Positions 54,780-63,311 of a stretch of 64,000 nucleotides of DNA are shown piece after piece (positions within the stretch are counted from its first letter, which is position 1; each line of letters starts with the position of its first letter). Position numbers and translations under genes: made by a program. This stretch comes from Herbiconiux daphne. Lineage in GTDB: Bacteria; Actinomycetota; Actinomycetes; Actinomycetales; Microbacteriaceae. A model generated the notes under the pieces. That model searched no databases. It saw nothing but the letters and a program-made list of their open reading frames with translations, and was not told where the DNA came from. The DNA lies in assembly GCF_024979295.1 (NCBI RefSeq), contig NZ_JANLCJ010000002.1, positions 248,001 through 312,000 on the forward strand, given 5' to 3'.

Positions 54780-54887
54780 GGACTCCCCTTCTCGCGAACG
54801 CGTCCGCCGGCCGGCGACCGGCGACGCTCTCTTCGACGCTACGGATGCTCGGCTCGGCGTGCGTGACCCTGGTGGTACCCCTGCGGC

Positions 54888-55739
54888 TCAGCCCGACGGC
54901 CGCGCGGTGGGATCCGGCGGCGTCGTGCCCGGCGCGCCGATCGACGCGGCGAGGTGCTGGAACACCACGGCCGTCAGGCTCTGCGGCGGCGCCGAGAGCA
55001 CCGTCAGCAGATAGCCGGGCATGCTGCGCACGGCGAAGTTCTGCACCTCGATCTCGATGGTGCCGATGCCCTCGACCACCATGTGGATGTGGGCGTCTTC
55101 GGGCCCCGACACGTCGTAGCGGGCCCACATCGCGACGAAGTCGGGGTCGGCCGAGAGCTGGTCGACGATCTGCTTCAGGCGGGGAGAGAACGGATCGGCG
55201 TCGCGGCGGAGGCCGGCCACGGTCGACCGGGTCATCGGCTCCCACTCGACGAGCGTGGACTTCATGCGGTCGTTGAAGAGGTCGATCGCCACGTTGGAGC
55301 CGGCGGCGAGCCCGCCATGCCCGAAGACGGTCGCCAGGGGGTTGGCGGCGACGATGTCGCGGTTGCTGTCGGAGACGTAGGCCGGGGTGTGGGTCCACTG
55401 CGCCAGGATGCGCTCGATGCGCGCACTCGACTCGGCGTCGGGTGACCCGGCGCTCGGCAGGTCGCCGCTGGCCAGCCGGAACAGGTACTGGCGCGAGTCG
55501 GCGTCGAGGTGGAGGGCCCGGGCCAGGGCGTTCAGCACCTGGTCGGACGGCCGCGAGCTGCGCCCCTGCTCGAGCCGCAGGTAGTACTCGGGACTGATGC
55601 CCGCCAGGCGTGCGACCTCGTCACGGCGGAGACCCGGCACGCGCCGGCCCGGTTCACGCACCAGGCCCTCGTCTTCGGGTTGGCGCACCGCCCTCCGGGC
55701 TCGCAAGAAGTCGCCCAGGGCAACCGACTCCACCGACAT
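54888..55739 (-). CDS. XRE/MmyB-type helix-turn-helix regulator
   Basis: A 283-residue regulator. HTH at about residues 37-90 (GLRRDEVARLAGISPEYYLRLEQGRSSRPSDQVLNALARAL), followed by a MmyB-type ligand domain (WTHTPAYVSDSNRDIVAANPLATVFG...). It is related to the protein at 11891-12736. It stands 108 bp upstream of the alpha/beta-hydrolase gene on the same strand, and a palindrome lies in its own upstream region. A role as ligand-responsive regulator of the hydrolase is likely. Confidence 0.88.
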   Translation of the reverse strand: MSVESVALGDFLRARRAVRQPEDEGLVREPGRRVPGLRRDEVARLAGISPEYYLRLEQGRSSRPSDQVLNALARALHLDADSRQYLFRLASGDLPSAGSPDAESSARIERILAQWTHTPAYVSDSNRDIVAANPLATVFGHGGLAAGSNVAIDLFNDRMKSTLVEWEPMTRSTVAGLRRDADPFSPRLKQIVDQLSADPDFVAMWARYDVSGPEDAHIHMVVEGIGTIEIEVQNFAVRSMPGYLLTVLSAPPQSLTAVVFQHLAASIGAPGTTPPDPTARPSG

Positions 55740-55803
55740 CCGCTCGTCCTCCCGTCGCGGGGACCACCGCGTGCACCCACCGTACCGTTATTGAGCCGTC
55801 GCT

Positions 55804-55828
55804 CCACAATCCGCGCCGGATGTTGTGG
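55804..55828. promoter_or_regulatory. Inverted repeat between XRE and hydrolase genes
   Basis: CCACA-ATCCG-CGC-CGGAT-GT-TGTGG: the arms CCACAATCCG and CGGAT..TGTGG are complementary apart from a 2-nt insertion. It lies in the 221-bp gap between the divergent XRE and alpha/beta-hydrolase genes, beside a stretch of repeated TTGCGCGCG. Candidate operator. Confidence 0.45.
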
Positions 55829-55960
55829 GCTGGATCTCGCGCGCGTTCTTGCGCGCGATCCTTGCGCGCGTTGTGCGGCGGTTCTGCGGCGGCTCAGCAG
55901 CGGTTCTGCTGCCGGCAGACGTGACCGCGGGTTCGTCGTCACCGCCGTACGCTCGGCTGC

Positions 55961-56683
55961 ATGGAGCTGATATTCGTGCACGGCGCCCTGGTGCGTGACG
56001 GACGGTGGTGGTGGCGACGCGCCGCCGACGAGATCGAGGAGCGCACCGGCATCCGCAGTCGCTCGGTGAAGCTGCCCTCGTGCGGTGAGACCACGCCTGA
56101 GGAGGTGTCGGGCGGGCTGGTCGCCGATGCGGCGGCGCTGCGGGCGGTGCTCGACGAGGTCGAGTCGCGCGCGGGTGCCGGTTCGGCCGTCGTCGTGGGG
56201 CACTCCTACGGGGGCACGGTCATCGCCGAGGCGGGCCGTCACCCGGCGGTGGCGCACCTGCTGTTCGTGTCGTCGTATCTGCCCGCCGTGGGATCGTCGC
56301 AGGCCGCGATCATGAGCGCCGAGACCGACCCGGTGGCGATCGGCGACAACGGTGACGGCACGCTCGGCGTGGTCGGCTACGACGCGGGGTCGTTCGGGGC
56401 GCGGTTCCTGCAGGACACGGATGCCGCCACGCAGCAGACGGCCTGGGAGCGCGTCACCGCGCAATCGGCCGCCGCCTTCGTGACGCCGACCACCGCGGCC
56501 GGGTGGCAAGGCGTCGATTCGACCTACCTCGTCTGCTCCGACGACCGCAGCACGTCGGTCGAGCTGCAGCGCGTGCACGCCGCACGGGCGACGCGTGCGG
56601 TGGAGGTGCCGACGGGGCACCATCCGTTCCTCAGCCGGCCCGATCTCGTGGCCGAGCAGGTGGAGCGGCTCGTCCGGGTGTGA
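55961..56683 (+). CDS. Alpha/beta-hydrolase
   Basis: A 240-residue hydrolase with ELIFVHGALVRDGRWWWRRAADEI, VVVGHSYGGTVIAEAGRH (nucleophile Ser), YLVCSDDRST and VPTGHHPFLSRPDLVAEQV (His). It is related in fold, not closely in sequence, to the hydrolase at 54063. TACGCT is 7 nt before the ATG and no SD is seen, so it is probably leaderless. Confidence 0.86.
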   Translation: MELIFVHGALVRDGRWWWRRAADEIEERTGIRSRSVKLPSCGETTPEEVSGGLVADAAALRAVLDEVESRAGAGSAVVVGHSYGGTVIAEAGRHPAVAHLLFVSSYLPAVGSSQAAIMSAETDPVAIGDNGDGTLGVVGYDAGSFGARFLQDTDAATQQTAWERVTAQSAAAFVTPTTAAGWQGVDSTYLVCSDDRSTSVELQRVHAARATRAVEVPTGHHPFLSRPDLVAEQVERLVRV

Positions 56684-56724
56684 GCGGAGCGGGGCCAGCC
56701 CTTCGGGGTGAGTCGAGCCAGGCC

Positions 56725-56772
56725 GAGCACCCGTCGGGCTGAGCACCCGTCGGGCTGAGCACCCGTCGGGCT
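56725..56772. repeat. 16-bp tandem repeat (x3)
   Basis: GAGCACCCGTCGGGCT is repeated exactly three times in the gap between the hydrolase (ends 56683) and the quinone reductase gene (starts 56815). Degenerate copies flank it (GAGCGCTGTCAGG). Confidence 0.92.
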
Positions 56773-56814
56773 GAGCGCTGTCAGGGTGCGCGGCAGTCGG
56801 GCTTAGATGGACAC

Positions 56815-57837
56815 ATGAGAGCGATCGTGTTTTCCGACAACGGCGCGTCCGACGTCTTGCGGCTCGAGGAGCGGCCGATTCCCGAACCGGGGGCCGGCGA
56901 GGTGAGGGTGCGGATCGCCGTGTCGGCGGTCAACCCCACCGACTGGAAGAACCGGGCCGGCGGCACCGGCGCCCCGATCCGGCACGAGCAGGGCACCGAT
57001 CAAGACGGAGCCGGCGTGATCGACGCCGTCGGGCCGGGTGTCACCGATCTCGCCCCGGGCGACCGGGTGTGGCTCTTCCTCACCGCCTACCAGCAGCCCG
57101 GCGGCACAGCCCAGGAGTACACGGTGACGTCGGCCGAACGGGTGGCGAAGCTGCCCGACGGCGTCTCCTTCGACATCGGAGCATCTCTCGGCGTGCCGGC
57201 CATGACCGCGCACCGTGCTCTGACCGTGCACGAGGGCGGCCCCGCGCGGCTCGCACCCGACGCCCTCGCCGGGCGAACGGTATTGGTGGCCGGCGGTGCC
57301 GGCGCGGTCGGGCACGCCGCCATCCAGCTCGCCCACTGGGCGGGAGCCACGGTGGTCACGACGGTGTCGTCCGACGCGAAGGCCGCCCTCGCGACATCCG
57401 CCGGCGCCGACGTCGTGGTGAACTACCGCGACGACGATGCCGTCGCACGCATCCGGTCGGCCGCTCCCGACGGCATCGACCTGGTGGTGGAGGTCTCCCC
57501 CGCGAAGAACGCCGAGCTCAACGCGGCCGTGCTCGCCAACCACGGGAGCATCGCCGTCTACGCCAACGACGGCGGCGACCGCATGACGCTCGACGTGCGG
57601 CGACACTTCGCCCTGAACGTGCGCTACCAGTTCCTGCTGCTCTACACCGTCGGGCCCGAGGCGCTCGCCGCGGCGGCCGCCGACATCACCGCCGCGCTCG
57701 CCGACGGCGCACTGCCGGTGGGCGAGGAGGCCGGGCTGCCGATCACCCGGTTCCCGCTCGACCAGACCGCGGCGGCGCACGACGCCGTCGAGAACGGTGT
57801 GGTCGGAAAGGTACTCATCGACGTCGCCGCCGTGTGA
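56815..57837 (+). CDS. NADPH:quinone reductase (zinc-free MDR)
   Basis: A 340-residue medium-chain dehydrogenase/reductase: ERPIPEPGAGEVRVRIAVSAVNPTDWKNR, TDQDGAGVIDAVGPGVTDLAPGDRVW, VLVAGGAGAVGHAAIQLAHWAGATVV (NADPH-binding), VVNYRDDD and VGKVLIDV. The zinc ligands of true alcohol dehydrogenases are absent, so the quinone reductase/zeta-crystallin group fits. TTAGAT six bases before ATG suggests a leaderless message. Confidence 0.9.
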   Translation: MRAIVFSDNGASDVLRLEERPIPEPGAGEVRVRIAVSAVNPTDWKNRAGGTGAPIRHEQGTDQDGAGVIDAVGPGVTDLAPGDRVWLFLTAYQQPGGTAQEYTVTSAERVAKLPDGVSFDIGASLGVPAMTAHRALTVHEGGPARLAPDALAGRTVLVAGGAGAVGHAAIQLAHWAGATVVTTVSSDAKAALATSAGADVVVNYRDDDAVARIRSAAPDGIDLVVEVSPAKNAELNAAVLANHGSIAVYANDGGDRMTLDVRRHFALNVRYQFLLLYTVGPEALAAAAADITAALADGALPVGEEAGLPITRFPLDQTAAAHDAVENGVVGKVLIDVAAV

Positions 57838-57875
57838 CGCCGGCGCGGCGCACTGCCCCCGGTCAGTGCCGCCGA

Positions 57876-58793
57876 TCACTGCGCCGTGCGCGCGCACACC
57901 TCGGCCCAGGGCGTGGGCTCCAGCGAGAAGTGCGCCCGTGCGGCGGAGTCGTCGAGCACGTAGGGGCGCGTCCACTGGTAGGCCAGCTGCCCGAGTTCGC
58001 GCAGCATCGGCGAGCCCAGGGCGCCGAGGCGCACGACGACGGCGGGGATGCGGCTGACCGGCACCGGCGGGAACCCGGCCGCGGCGAGCACGTCGCCGAG
58101 CGCCTGGCGCTGTGTGCGCGGCGGGTTCGACGGCACGTTCCAGACCCGGCCGTGCGCCGATTCGTCGGCGGCGGCCGCGATCAGCAGTCGTGCGACATCC
58201 TGAACGTCGGTGAAGGTGTGCGGCTGATCGGGATCGCCGAGCACCCAGGCCCGCTTGCCCTGCCGTGCGGCGGGAAGTTGCCGGCTGATGTGCCCGTTCG
58301 CTCCGACACCGGGGCCCATGTAGTCGCTCCCCCGCACCTCGACCGCCCGCACCTCCCCCGCGTCGTGCGCCGCCCGGGCGTCGGCCCAGAGCCGCGCGCG
58401 CAGGATGCCTTTGTGGTCGGTGGCGGCATCCGGCAGCGCCTCGGTCATCGGCACGTCGACCGGCCCGTAGGGGTAGAGATTGCCGGTGATGGCGTAGGTC
58501 GCGCCCGAGCGGCGCGCGGCCTCGAGCAGCGCGGCGGCCAGGGGCGGCCAGGTGGCCTCCCACTGGGTGTAGTCGCCCGGGTTCGCGCAGTTGTAGAGCA
58601 CGGATGCCCCGGCGGCGGCCGCGGCGAGGGCCGTCGCGTCGCGCGCATCGGCGCGCACGCTCGACACTCCCGCGATGCCGAGGTCGGTGCCGGAGCGGGT
58701 GACGACCACGACCTCCGATCCGCGATCGGCGAGCTGGGCGGCGACGTGGCGGCCGACAGGGCCGGCTCCGACGATGACGTGGCGGTCGGTCAT
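57876..58793 (-). CDS. NAD-dependent epimerase/dehydratase
   Basis: A 305-residue extended SDR with RHVIVGAGPVGRHVAAQLADRG (Rossmann motif GxGPxG), VLYNCANPGDYTQW, GNLYPYGPVDVPMTE and RGSDYMGPGVG. The classic Y-x3-K is not visible in the usual place, as in atypical SDRs. It is divergent to a TetR gene with two palindromic operators between, and is its likely target. Confidence 0.85.
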   Translation of the reverse strand: MTDRHVIVGAGPVGRHVAAQLADRGSEVVVVTRSGTDLGIAGVSSVRADARDATALAAAAAGASVLYNCANPGDYTQWEATWPPLAAALLEAARRSGATYAITGNLYPYGPVDVPMTEALPDAATDHKGILRARLWADARAAHDAGEVRAVEVRGSDYMGPGVGANGHISRQLPAARQGKRAWVLGDPDQPHTFTDVQDVARLLIAAAADESAHGRVWNVPSNPPRTQRQALGDVLAAAGFPPVPVSRIPAVVVRLGALGSPMLRELGQLAYQWTRPYVLDDSAARAHFSLEPTPWAEVCARTAQ

Positions 58794-58822
58794 GGGTTCT
58801 CCTGAGTCGGTAGGGACGGAAC

Positions 58823-58885
58823 GAGAGCAGTGCTCTCTCTTTCAGTGTCGCAGGCGCATCGTGCGAAGGCAAGAGCAGTGCTCTC
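58823..58885. promoter_or_regulatory. Twin TetR operators
   Basis: GAGAGCAGTGCTCTC (58823-58837) and AAGAGCAGTGCTCTC (58871-58885) are 15-bp palindromes with central G and identical AGAGCA/TGCTCT arms. Their centres (58830 and 58878) are 48 bp apart, one next to each divergent promoter. Confidence 0.88.
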
Positions 58886-58925
58886 GTTTGTTGCGGATGC
58901 TCTCGCAAGACGGCACAGTGGGGGG

Positions 58926-59690
58926 ATGCAGCTTCCGAAGGCGCGCACCGCTCGCGCTCTGGCTCGCGACCAGATCACCGCCGACATTCTCGCCGCCGCC
59001 CGCCGCCGCCTGGCCGACGAAGGGCCGGCGGAGCTCTCGCTGCGCGCGGTGGCCCGGGACGTCGGCATGGTCTCGTCGGCCGTCTACCGCTACTTCGCGA
59101 GTCGCGACGACCTTCTGACGGCCTTGCTCGTGCTGGCCTACGACGACCTGGGGTCGGCGGCCGAAGAAGGGGATGCCGCGGTCAGCGACCGCGACGACTT
59201 CTGGGCGCGCTGGTCGGCGGCGCTGCGGGCCATCCGGCGCTGGGCGGTGGCGAACCCGGGCGACTACGCGCTGCTCTACGGGTCGCCGGTGCCGGGGTAT
59301 GCCGCGCCGCAGACCACCATCGAGCCGGCCGTGCGGGTCATCCTCGTCATTCTCGGGGTCGTCACCGACGCCCACCGCGCGGGCGCGATCGCCGGGGCGG
59401 GCACGTCGGCCACCATGGAGTCGGACGCGCCCGGGGCCGAGGGGCTGGCGGCATCCGTCGCCGAGGCGATCGACTTCGTGCGCGCGCGGGGCCTTCTCGA
59501 GGGCGAAAGCGACGTGCCCGTCGAGCTCGTCGTGCGCACCCTCATGGCGTGGACGACGGTGTTCGGCACGGTGTCGTTCGAACTGTTCGGGCACCTGGTC
59601 GGGTCGGTCAGCGACCTCGACCGCTACTTCGACGCCGTCATCGAGAGACTCGGCCGCGACCTCGGGCTCGTGGCACCCCACGGCCGCTGA
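58926..59690 (+). CDS. TetR-family regulator
   Basis: A 254-residue regulator with HTH at about residues 14-58 (RDQITADILAAARRRLADEGPAELSLRAVARDVGMVSSAVYRYF) and a long helical C-terminal domain with WARWSAALRAIRRWAVANPGDYALLYGSPVPGY (TetR_C_13-like). Two matching palindromes lie between it and the epimerase gene, so it should repress both genes until a ligand binds. An open frame upstream of 58926 was not used because it reads through the operators. Confidence 0.88.
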   Translation: MQLPKARTARALARDQITADILAAARRRLADEGPAELSLRAVARDVGMVSSAVYRYFASRDDLLTALLVLAYDDLGSAAEEGDAAVSDRDDFWARWSAALRAIRRWAVANPGDYALLYGSPVPGYAAPQTTIEPAVRVILVILGVVTDAHRAGAIAGAGTSATMESDAPGAEGLAASVAEAIDFVRARGLLEGESDVPVELVVRTLMAWTTVFGTVSFELFGHLVGSVSDLDRYFDAVIERLGRDLGLVAPHGR

Positions 59691-59756
59691 CGCGCCACTA
59701 TTCTGGACCAGCGGCCAGGGGGGCCGAAGCGCGGGGCCGAAACGGGGGGCTGGCAC

Positions 59757-60449
59757 ATGGTGGTACTCACTCGGCAGGCGACGGATGCGCGAACGCGCGT
59801 CGCGCGCATCTGGTTCGGTGGCATCGCGGTTGTGGTGGGGGTCGCGCTCGTCATCCAGCTGGTGCTCGTGTTCACCGGCGGGCAAGACGTGAACTCGTTC
59901 CAGCCCACGAATGACCAGAGCCTCGGCGAGAAGCTCGTCAACCTGTTCAGCTACTTCACCATTCAGAGCAACCTGTTCGTGCTCGGCACGTCGATCGCGC
60001 TGGCGCTCAGCATCCACCGCGACAGCCGGCTCTGGCGGGTGCTGCGGCTCGACGCCATGCTCGGCATCATCATCACCGGGCTGGTCTACGACTTCGTGCT
60101 GGCCGGTCTCGTGCACCCCACCGGGTGGGCGCTCGCCGCCACCATCGGCTTCCACTACATCTCGCCGTGGGCGACCCTGCTGGGCTGGCTCGTGTTCGGT
60201 CCCCGGCCACGCATGGGGTGGCGGGTGATGGCGCTGGCCTTCATCTGGCCGGTCGCCTGGCTCGTCTACACCTTCGTGCGCGGCGCTCTCACGGGCTGGT
60301 ATCCCTACCCGTTCCTCGACGTCGACCTCATCGGCCTCGGCGACTCGTTGCGCAACTCCGCCGTCATCCTCGTCATCGCGGTCGGCATCGCGGCCCTGCT
60401 GACGCTGCTCGACAAACGGATGCCCGCGCTCGTGCAGGAGAGCCGCTAG
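59757..60449 (+). CDS. Pr6Pr-family membrane protein
   Basis: A 230-residue protein with six transmembrane helices: IWFGGIAVVVGVALVIQLVLVF, FSYFTIQSNLFVLGTSIALAL, LRLDAMLGIIITGLVYDFVLAG, GFHYISPWATLLGWLVF, LAFIWPVAWLVYTFVRGALTGWYPYPFLD and VILVIAVGIAALLTLL. The conserved FTIQSN and HYISPW motifs are typical of the Pr6Pr/FAR-17a-like family. Function unknown. Confidence 0.85.
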   Translation: MVVLTRQATDARTRVARIWFGGIAVVVGVALVIQLVLVFTGGQDVNSFQPTNDQSLGEKLVNLFSYFTIQSNLFVLGTSIALALSIHRDSRLWRVLRLDAMLGIIITGLVYDFVLAGLVHPTGWALAATIGFHYISPWATLLGWLVFGPRPRMGWRVMALAFIWPVAWLVYTFVRGALTGWYPYPFLDVDLIGLGDSLRNSAVILVIAVGIAALLTLLDKRMPALVQESR

Positions 60450-60515
60450 AGTCTGTGTGAAAACGGCCCGACCACTCGTCGCGGCCGATCGAATGCCCAG
60501 GGGGGACGAAGAAAG

Positions 60516-60971
60516 ATGACTGGATACGCGCCAACAGGAGCGACGGCTGCGCCGCTCGACGCGCCCTATTACAACGCGCCGTTCGGAGCCGCGGTCGCGC
60601 GGTTCTGGCAGAAGTACGCCACCTTCAGCGGGCGCGCCAGCCGCAGCGAGTACTGGTGGTGGTACCTGGTGGCGTTCGTGGTCAATGGCGTGTTCAACGT
60701 GCTGTCGTACACCCTTGGCGGCTACGGCATCCAGATGGACCAGACCTACGCGCCGCCGAGCGCCGGCGCCATCGTGATCTTCTCGATCTGGGGGCTCTGG
60801 GCGCTCGCGACCATCATCCCGACCCTCGCCCTTCTCGCGCGCCGACTGCACGACGGCAACTTCAGTGCCGGCTGGATCTTCATCGGCCTCGTGCCGTTCT
60901 TCGGCGGCATCGTGCTGCTGGTGATGACGCTGCTGCCGCCGAACCCCGCGGGGCAGCGCTTCGATCGCTGA
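60516..60971 (+). CDS. DUF805 membrane protein (YhaH-like)
   Basis: A 151-residue protein with a hydrophilic N-terminus, then the DUF805 start RFWQKYATFSGRASRSEYWWWYL and three to four helices (VFNVLSYTLGGY; AIVIFSIWGLWALATIIPTLALLARRLHDGNFSAGW; FFGGIVLLVMTLLPPNPAG). RRLHD is the usual signature. GAAGAAAG just before ATG. It ends at a cluster of CCGGCGCTGA repeats. Confidence 0.9.
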   Translation: MTGYAPTGATAAPLDAPYYNAPFGAAVARFWQKYATFSGRASRSEYWWWYLVAFVVNGVFNVLSYTLGGYGIQMDQTYAPPSAGAIVIFSIWGLWALATIIPTLALLARRLHDGNFSAGWIFIGLVPFFGGIVLLVMTLLPPNPAGQRFDR

Positions 60972-60976
60972 TGCAG

Positions 60977-61026
60977 CCGGCGCTGAGCCGGCGCTGATAC
61001 ATCCGGCGCTGAGGAACCGGCGCTGA
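60977..61026. repeat. CCGGCGCTGA decamer repeat (x4)
   Basis: Copies at 60977-60986, 60988-60997, 61003-61012 and 61017-61026, beginning 6 bp after the DUF805 stop. The gene's last bases CGCTGA match the repeat's end, so the array could have grown from the stop-codon sequence. Confidence 0.85.
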
Positions 61027-61036
61027 GGCAGCCCGC

Positions 61037-61054
61037 TTGACTTCAAGCGCTTGA
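61037..61054 (+). promoter_or_regulatory. MerR-type promoter/operator
   Basis: TTGACT (61037-61042) is followed directly by the perfect 12-bp palindrome TCAAGCGCTTGA (61043-61054), as expected for a MerR operator between -35 and -10 elements. The -10 is not convincing (TGGTGT at 61062). The start of the MerR gene follows at 61074. Confidence 0.65.
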
Positions 61055-61073
61055 GGTGTGGTGGTGTTGAGGC

Positions 61074-61523
61074 ATGACCACCACAGCCTCAGCGCTCACC
61101 ATCCACGACGCCTCCCGGCGCAGCGGCCTCAGCGAACCGACACTGCGCTACTACGAGCAAGTCGGGCTCATCGGCCCGATCGCCCGCGACCCGCACAGCG
61201 GCCACCGCCGCTACGGCGAGACCGATCTCGACACCATCCAGGCGCTCGCCTGCCTGCGGGCGATGGGTGTCGGCATCGACGACATGCGCACCTACCAGGC
61301 CAACCGGGCGCGCGGTCGCGCGGCCGCGGGCGAGCAGCGCGACCTGCTGCTTCGGCACGCGGAGCGCGTGCAGCGCGAGATCGCCACCCTCGAGGTGCAC
61401 CTCGACTACCTGCGGTCGAAGGCGGAACTCTGGAACACCCGAGACCTCGCGGATGCCGCGGCCGAAGCGGAGGCGCATCGCGCGGTCGAAGCGATCCTCC
61501 CGCGGTTGCAGGAGGTGCTGTGA
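61074..61523 (+). CDS. MerR-family regulator
   Basis: A 149-residue regulator: LTIHDASRRSGLSEPTLRYYEQVGLIGPIARDPHSGHRRYGETDLDTIQALACLRAMGVGIDDMRTY (winged HTH, residues about 8-75), followed by a coiled-coil dimerisation helix (RDLLLRHAERVQREIATLEVHLDYLRSKAELW). No metal-binding cysteines. It overlaps the epimerase gene start (TGATG), so they form an operon, a common MerR-SDR pair. Confidence 0.9.
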   Translation: MTTTASALTIHDASRRSGLSEPTLRYYEQVGLIGPIARDPHSGHRRYGETDLDTIQALACLRAMGVGIDDMRTYQANRARGRAAAGEQRDLLLRHAERVQREIATLEVHLDYLRSKAELWNTRDLADAAAEAEAHRAVEAILPRLQEVL

Positions 61524-62490
61524 TGGGCACCGTTCTCGTCACCGGCGCCTCCGGCTACCTCGCCACACGCCTCATCGCCGATCTGCTGCTCGCGGGCACC
61601 GGGGTGCGCGGCACCGTCAGGTCACTCGACTCCGAACCCGAGGTGCGGGCGGCGGTTCGCCGCGGCGGCGCTGACGACAGCGGCCTCGAGCTCGTGACCG
61701 CCGGGCTGCTCGACGACGCCGGCTGGGCCGAGGCGGCCGCCGGTGTCGACGGCGTCTATCACGTGGCGTCGCCGATGATCCAGACCGCCGATCCCGACGA
61801 CGTGGTGCCACCCGCCCGCGACGGCACGTTGCGGGTGCTGCGGGCCGCTCGCGCGGCATCCGTTCCCCGGGTGGTGCTCACGTCGTCGTTCGCCGCCGTG
61901 GGCTACGGCCCCAAGCCGGTGCGCGACTACGACGAGACCGATTGGACCGACCCCGCCACCCCCGGCCTCCCGGCCTACCCGCTGTCGAAGGCGGTCGCCG
62001 AGCGCGCGGCCTGGGACTTCATCGAGCGCGAGGGCGCCGGCACCGAGCTCGTGGCGGTCAACCCGACCTGGATCGCCGGCCCCACCCTCACCACCACCGC
62101 CCGATCGTCGTTGCAGCTGTTCACGGCGATGCTCGACGGCACCATGCCCGCCGTGCCGCGCCAGCGCTTGGCATCGCCGACGTGCGCGACGTGGCCGCTC
62201 TGCACATCGCCGCGATGACGACTCCGGATGCCGCGGGCAAGCGCTACCTGGCCCTCGCCGACGGGCCCACGATGACGTTCCTCGAGGTCGCGACCGTGCT
62301 GCGCGACCGCCTGGGGCCGCTCGCGTCGCACGTGCCGACGCAGGAGGTGCCGGGCGACGAGCCCGCACCGCTCGTCATCCACAACGATCGCGCCAAGCGC
62401 GAACTCGGCTTCCGCCCGCGCCCCGCCGTCGACACCATCGTCGAAACCGCCGAGAGCTTGCGCGACCTCGGCCTGCTCGCCGCCGGGTAG
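61523..62490 (+). pseudogene. NAD-dependent epimerase/dehydratase, frameshifted
   Basis: The frame from ATG 61523 encodes an extended SDR (TVLVTGASGYLATRLIADLLLAG, VYHVASPMIQTADPDD, VVLTSSFAAVGYG, PLSKAVAERAAWDFI) up to MPAVPRQRL at about 62170. The rest of the enzyme (LGIADVRDVAALHIAAM...LGFRPRPAVDTIVETAESLRDLG) continues in another frame to 62490. One base, probably a C, is missing in CAGCGCTTGGC at about 62167. The remaining sequence is intact, so the change is recent or a sequencing error. It starts inside the merR stop and has GGAGG upstream. Confidence 0.8.
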
Positions 62491-62557
62491 ATAGGAGCGG
62501 AGGCCGGTTGGCTGGTCGCCGCCCGGTTGCGGGAGCGCAGGCCGGCCGGCGGGCCGC

Positions 62558-62821
62558 TCACCGGGGTGATGCGTCGCCGCTCGCGCTCGTCTCTGCCACA
62601 GCGTCTATCGCCTCGCGCGACGAGAATCCCTCGGCCTGCAGTCGTGTGACGAGAAGGTGCTCGGCTCGCTGCTGGGCGCGGCGGCGAGCCGGCCAGCGGG
62701 TCGCTCCGCGGGACATCGCGATCAGCCGAGCGAACCGGATGACGAGAAGAATTGCGATCGCAGCGGCAGCGATGCACAGCACGAGGATGAAAGCCGCGGC
62801 GAATTGCTGGATGAGTTGCAG
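62558..62821 (-). CDS. Small single-pass membrane protein, non-ATG start
   Basis: The frame encodes about 87 residues: one transmembrane helix near the N-terminus (FAAAFILVLCIAAAAIAILLVIRF), then a basic region (SRGATRWPARRRAQQRAEHLL) and a soluble tail. No family recognised. Upstream on the minus strand is TAGGCT (62854-62859) and then a full GGAGGTGATC, complementary to the 16S rRNA 3' end. The only start codon at normal distance is CTG at 62821; GTG at 62830 lies within the SD sequence. The start is therefore uncertain. Confidence 0.5.
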   Translation of the reverse strand: MQLIQQFAAAFILVLCIAAAAIAILLVIRFARLIAMSRGATRWPARRRAQQRAEHLLVTRLQAEGFSSREAIDAVAETSASGDASPR

Positions 62822-62957
62822 GTGGATCACCTCCGAGTGATGGTCGCCGTCACAGCCTAGCCACGGCAGTGAGCTTTCGTCACCTTGGCGGGTCGAGCGC
62901 GGCCTTCGTGTCAGTGCGAGCGTCGCAGCCGGGCGGCGGGCGTGGCAGGATTTCGGC

Positions 62958-63311
62958 ATGGAGCATGTGCTGGGAATCGGCGGATATTTCGTGCGGGCGA
63001 GCGACCCTGAGGCGTTGGGCGCCTGGTATCGCGACTGCCTGGGGCTGGACGCCGACGAGATGGGGCTGTGGCAGCAGAGCGCCGGGCCCACGGTGTTCGC
63101 GGCGTTCGAGGCCTCGACCGACTACTTCGGGTCGCGCGACCAGCAGACCATGCTGAACTTTCGCGTGCGCGACCTCGACGCCATGATCGCGCAGCTGCGT
63201 GCCGCCGGCGCGACCGTCGCCGACGAGACGCAGGACATGGCGGGCGTCGGGCGTTTCGGATGGGTCACCGACCCGGAGGGCAATCGCGTCGAACTCTGGC
63301 AACCCGCCTAG
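62958..63311 (+). CDS. VOC-family protein
   Basis: A 117-residue glyoxalase/bleomycin-type fold protein: IGGYFVRASDPEALGAWYRDCLGLDADEMGLWQ, NFRVRDLDAMIAQLRAAGATVADETQDMAGVGRFGWVTDPEGNRVELWQP. The terminal DPEGNRVELWQ with Glu is the usual metal-binding end. The substrate is unknown. CAGGAT six bases before the ATG may be a -10 of a leaderless message. Confidence 0.85.
   Translation: MEHVLGIGGYFVRASDPEALGAWYRDCLGLDADEMGLWQQSAGPTVFAAFEASTDYFGSRDQQTMLNFRVRDLDAMIAQLRAAGATVADETQDMAGVGRFGWVTDPEGNRVELWQPA

Noticed and set aside
62828..62830. GTG start for the small membrane protein
   Set aside because: The codon is inside the SD sequence itself, so a ribosome could not use that SD for it; CTG at 62821 fits better.
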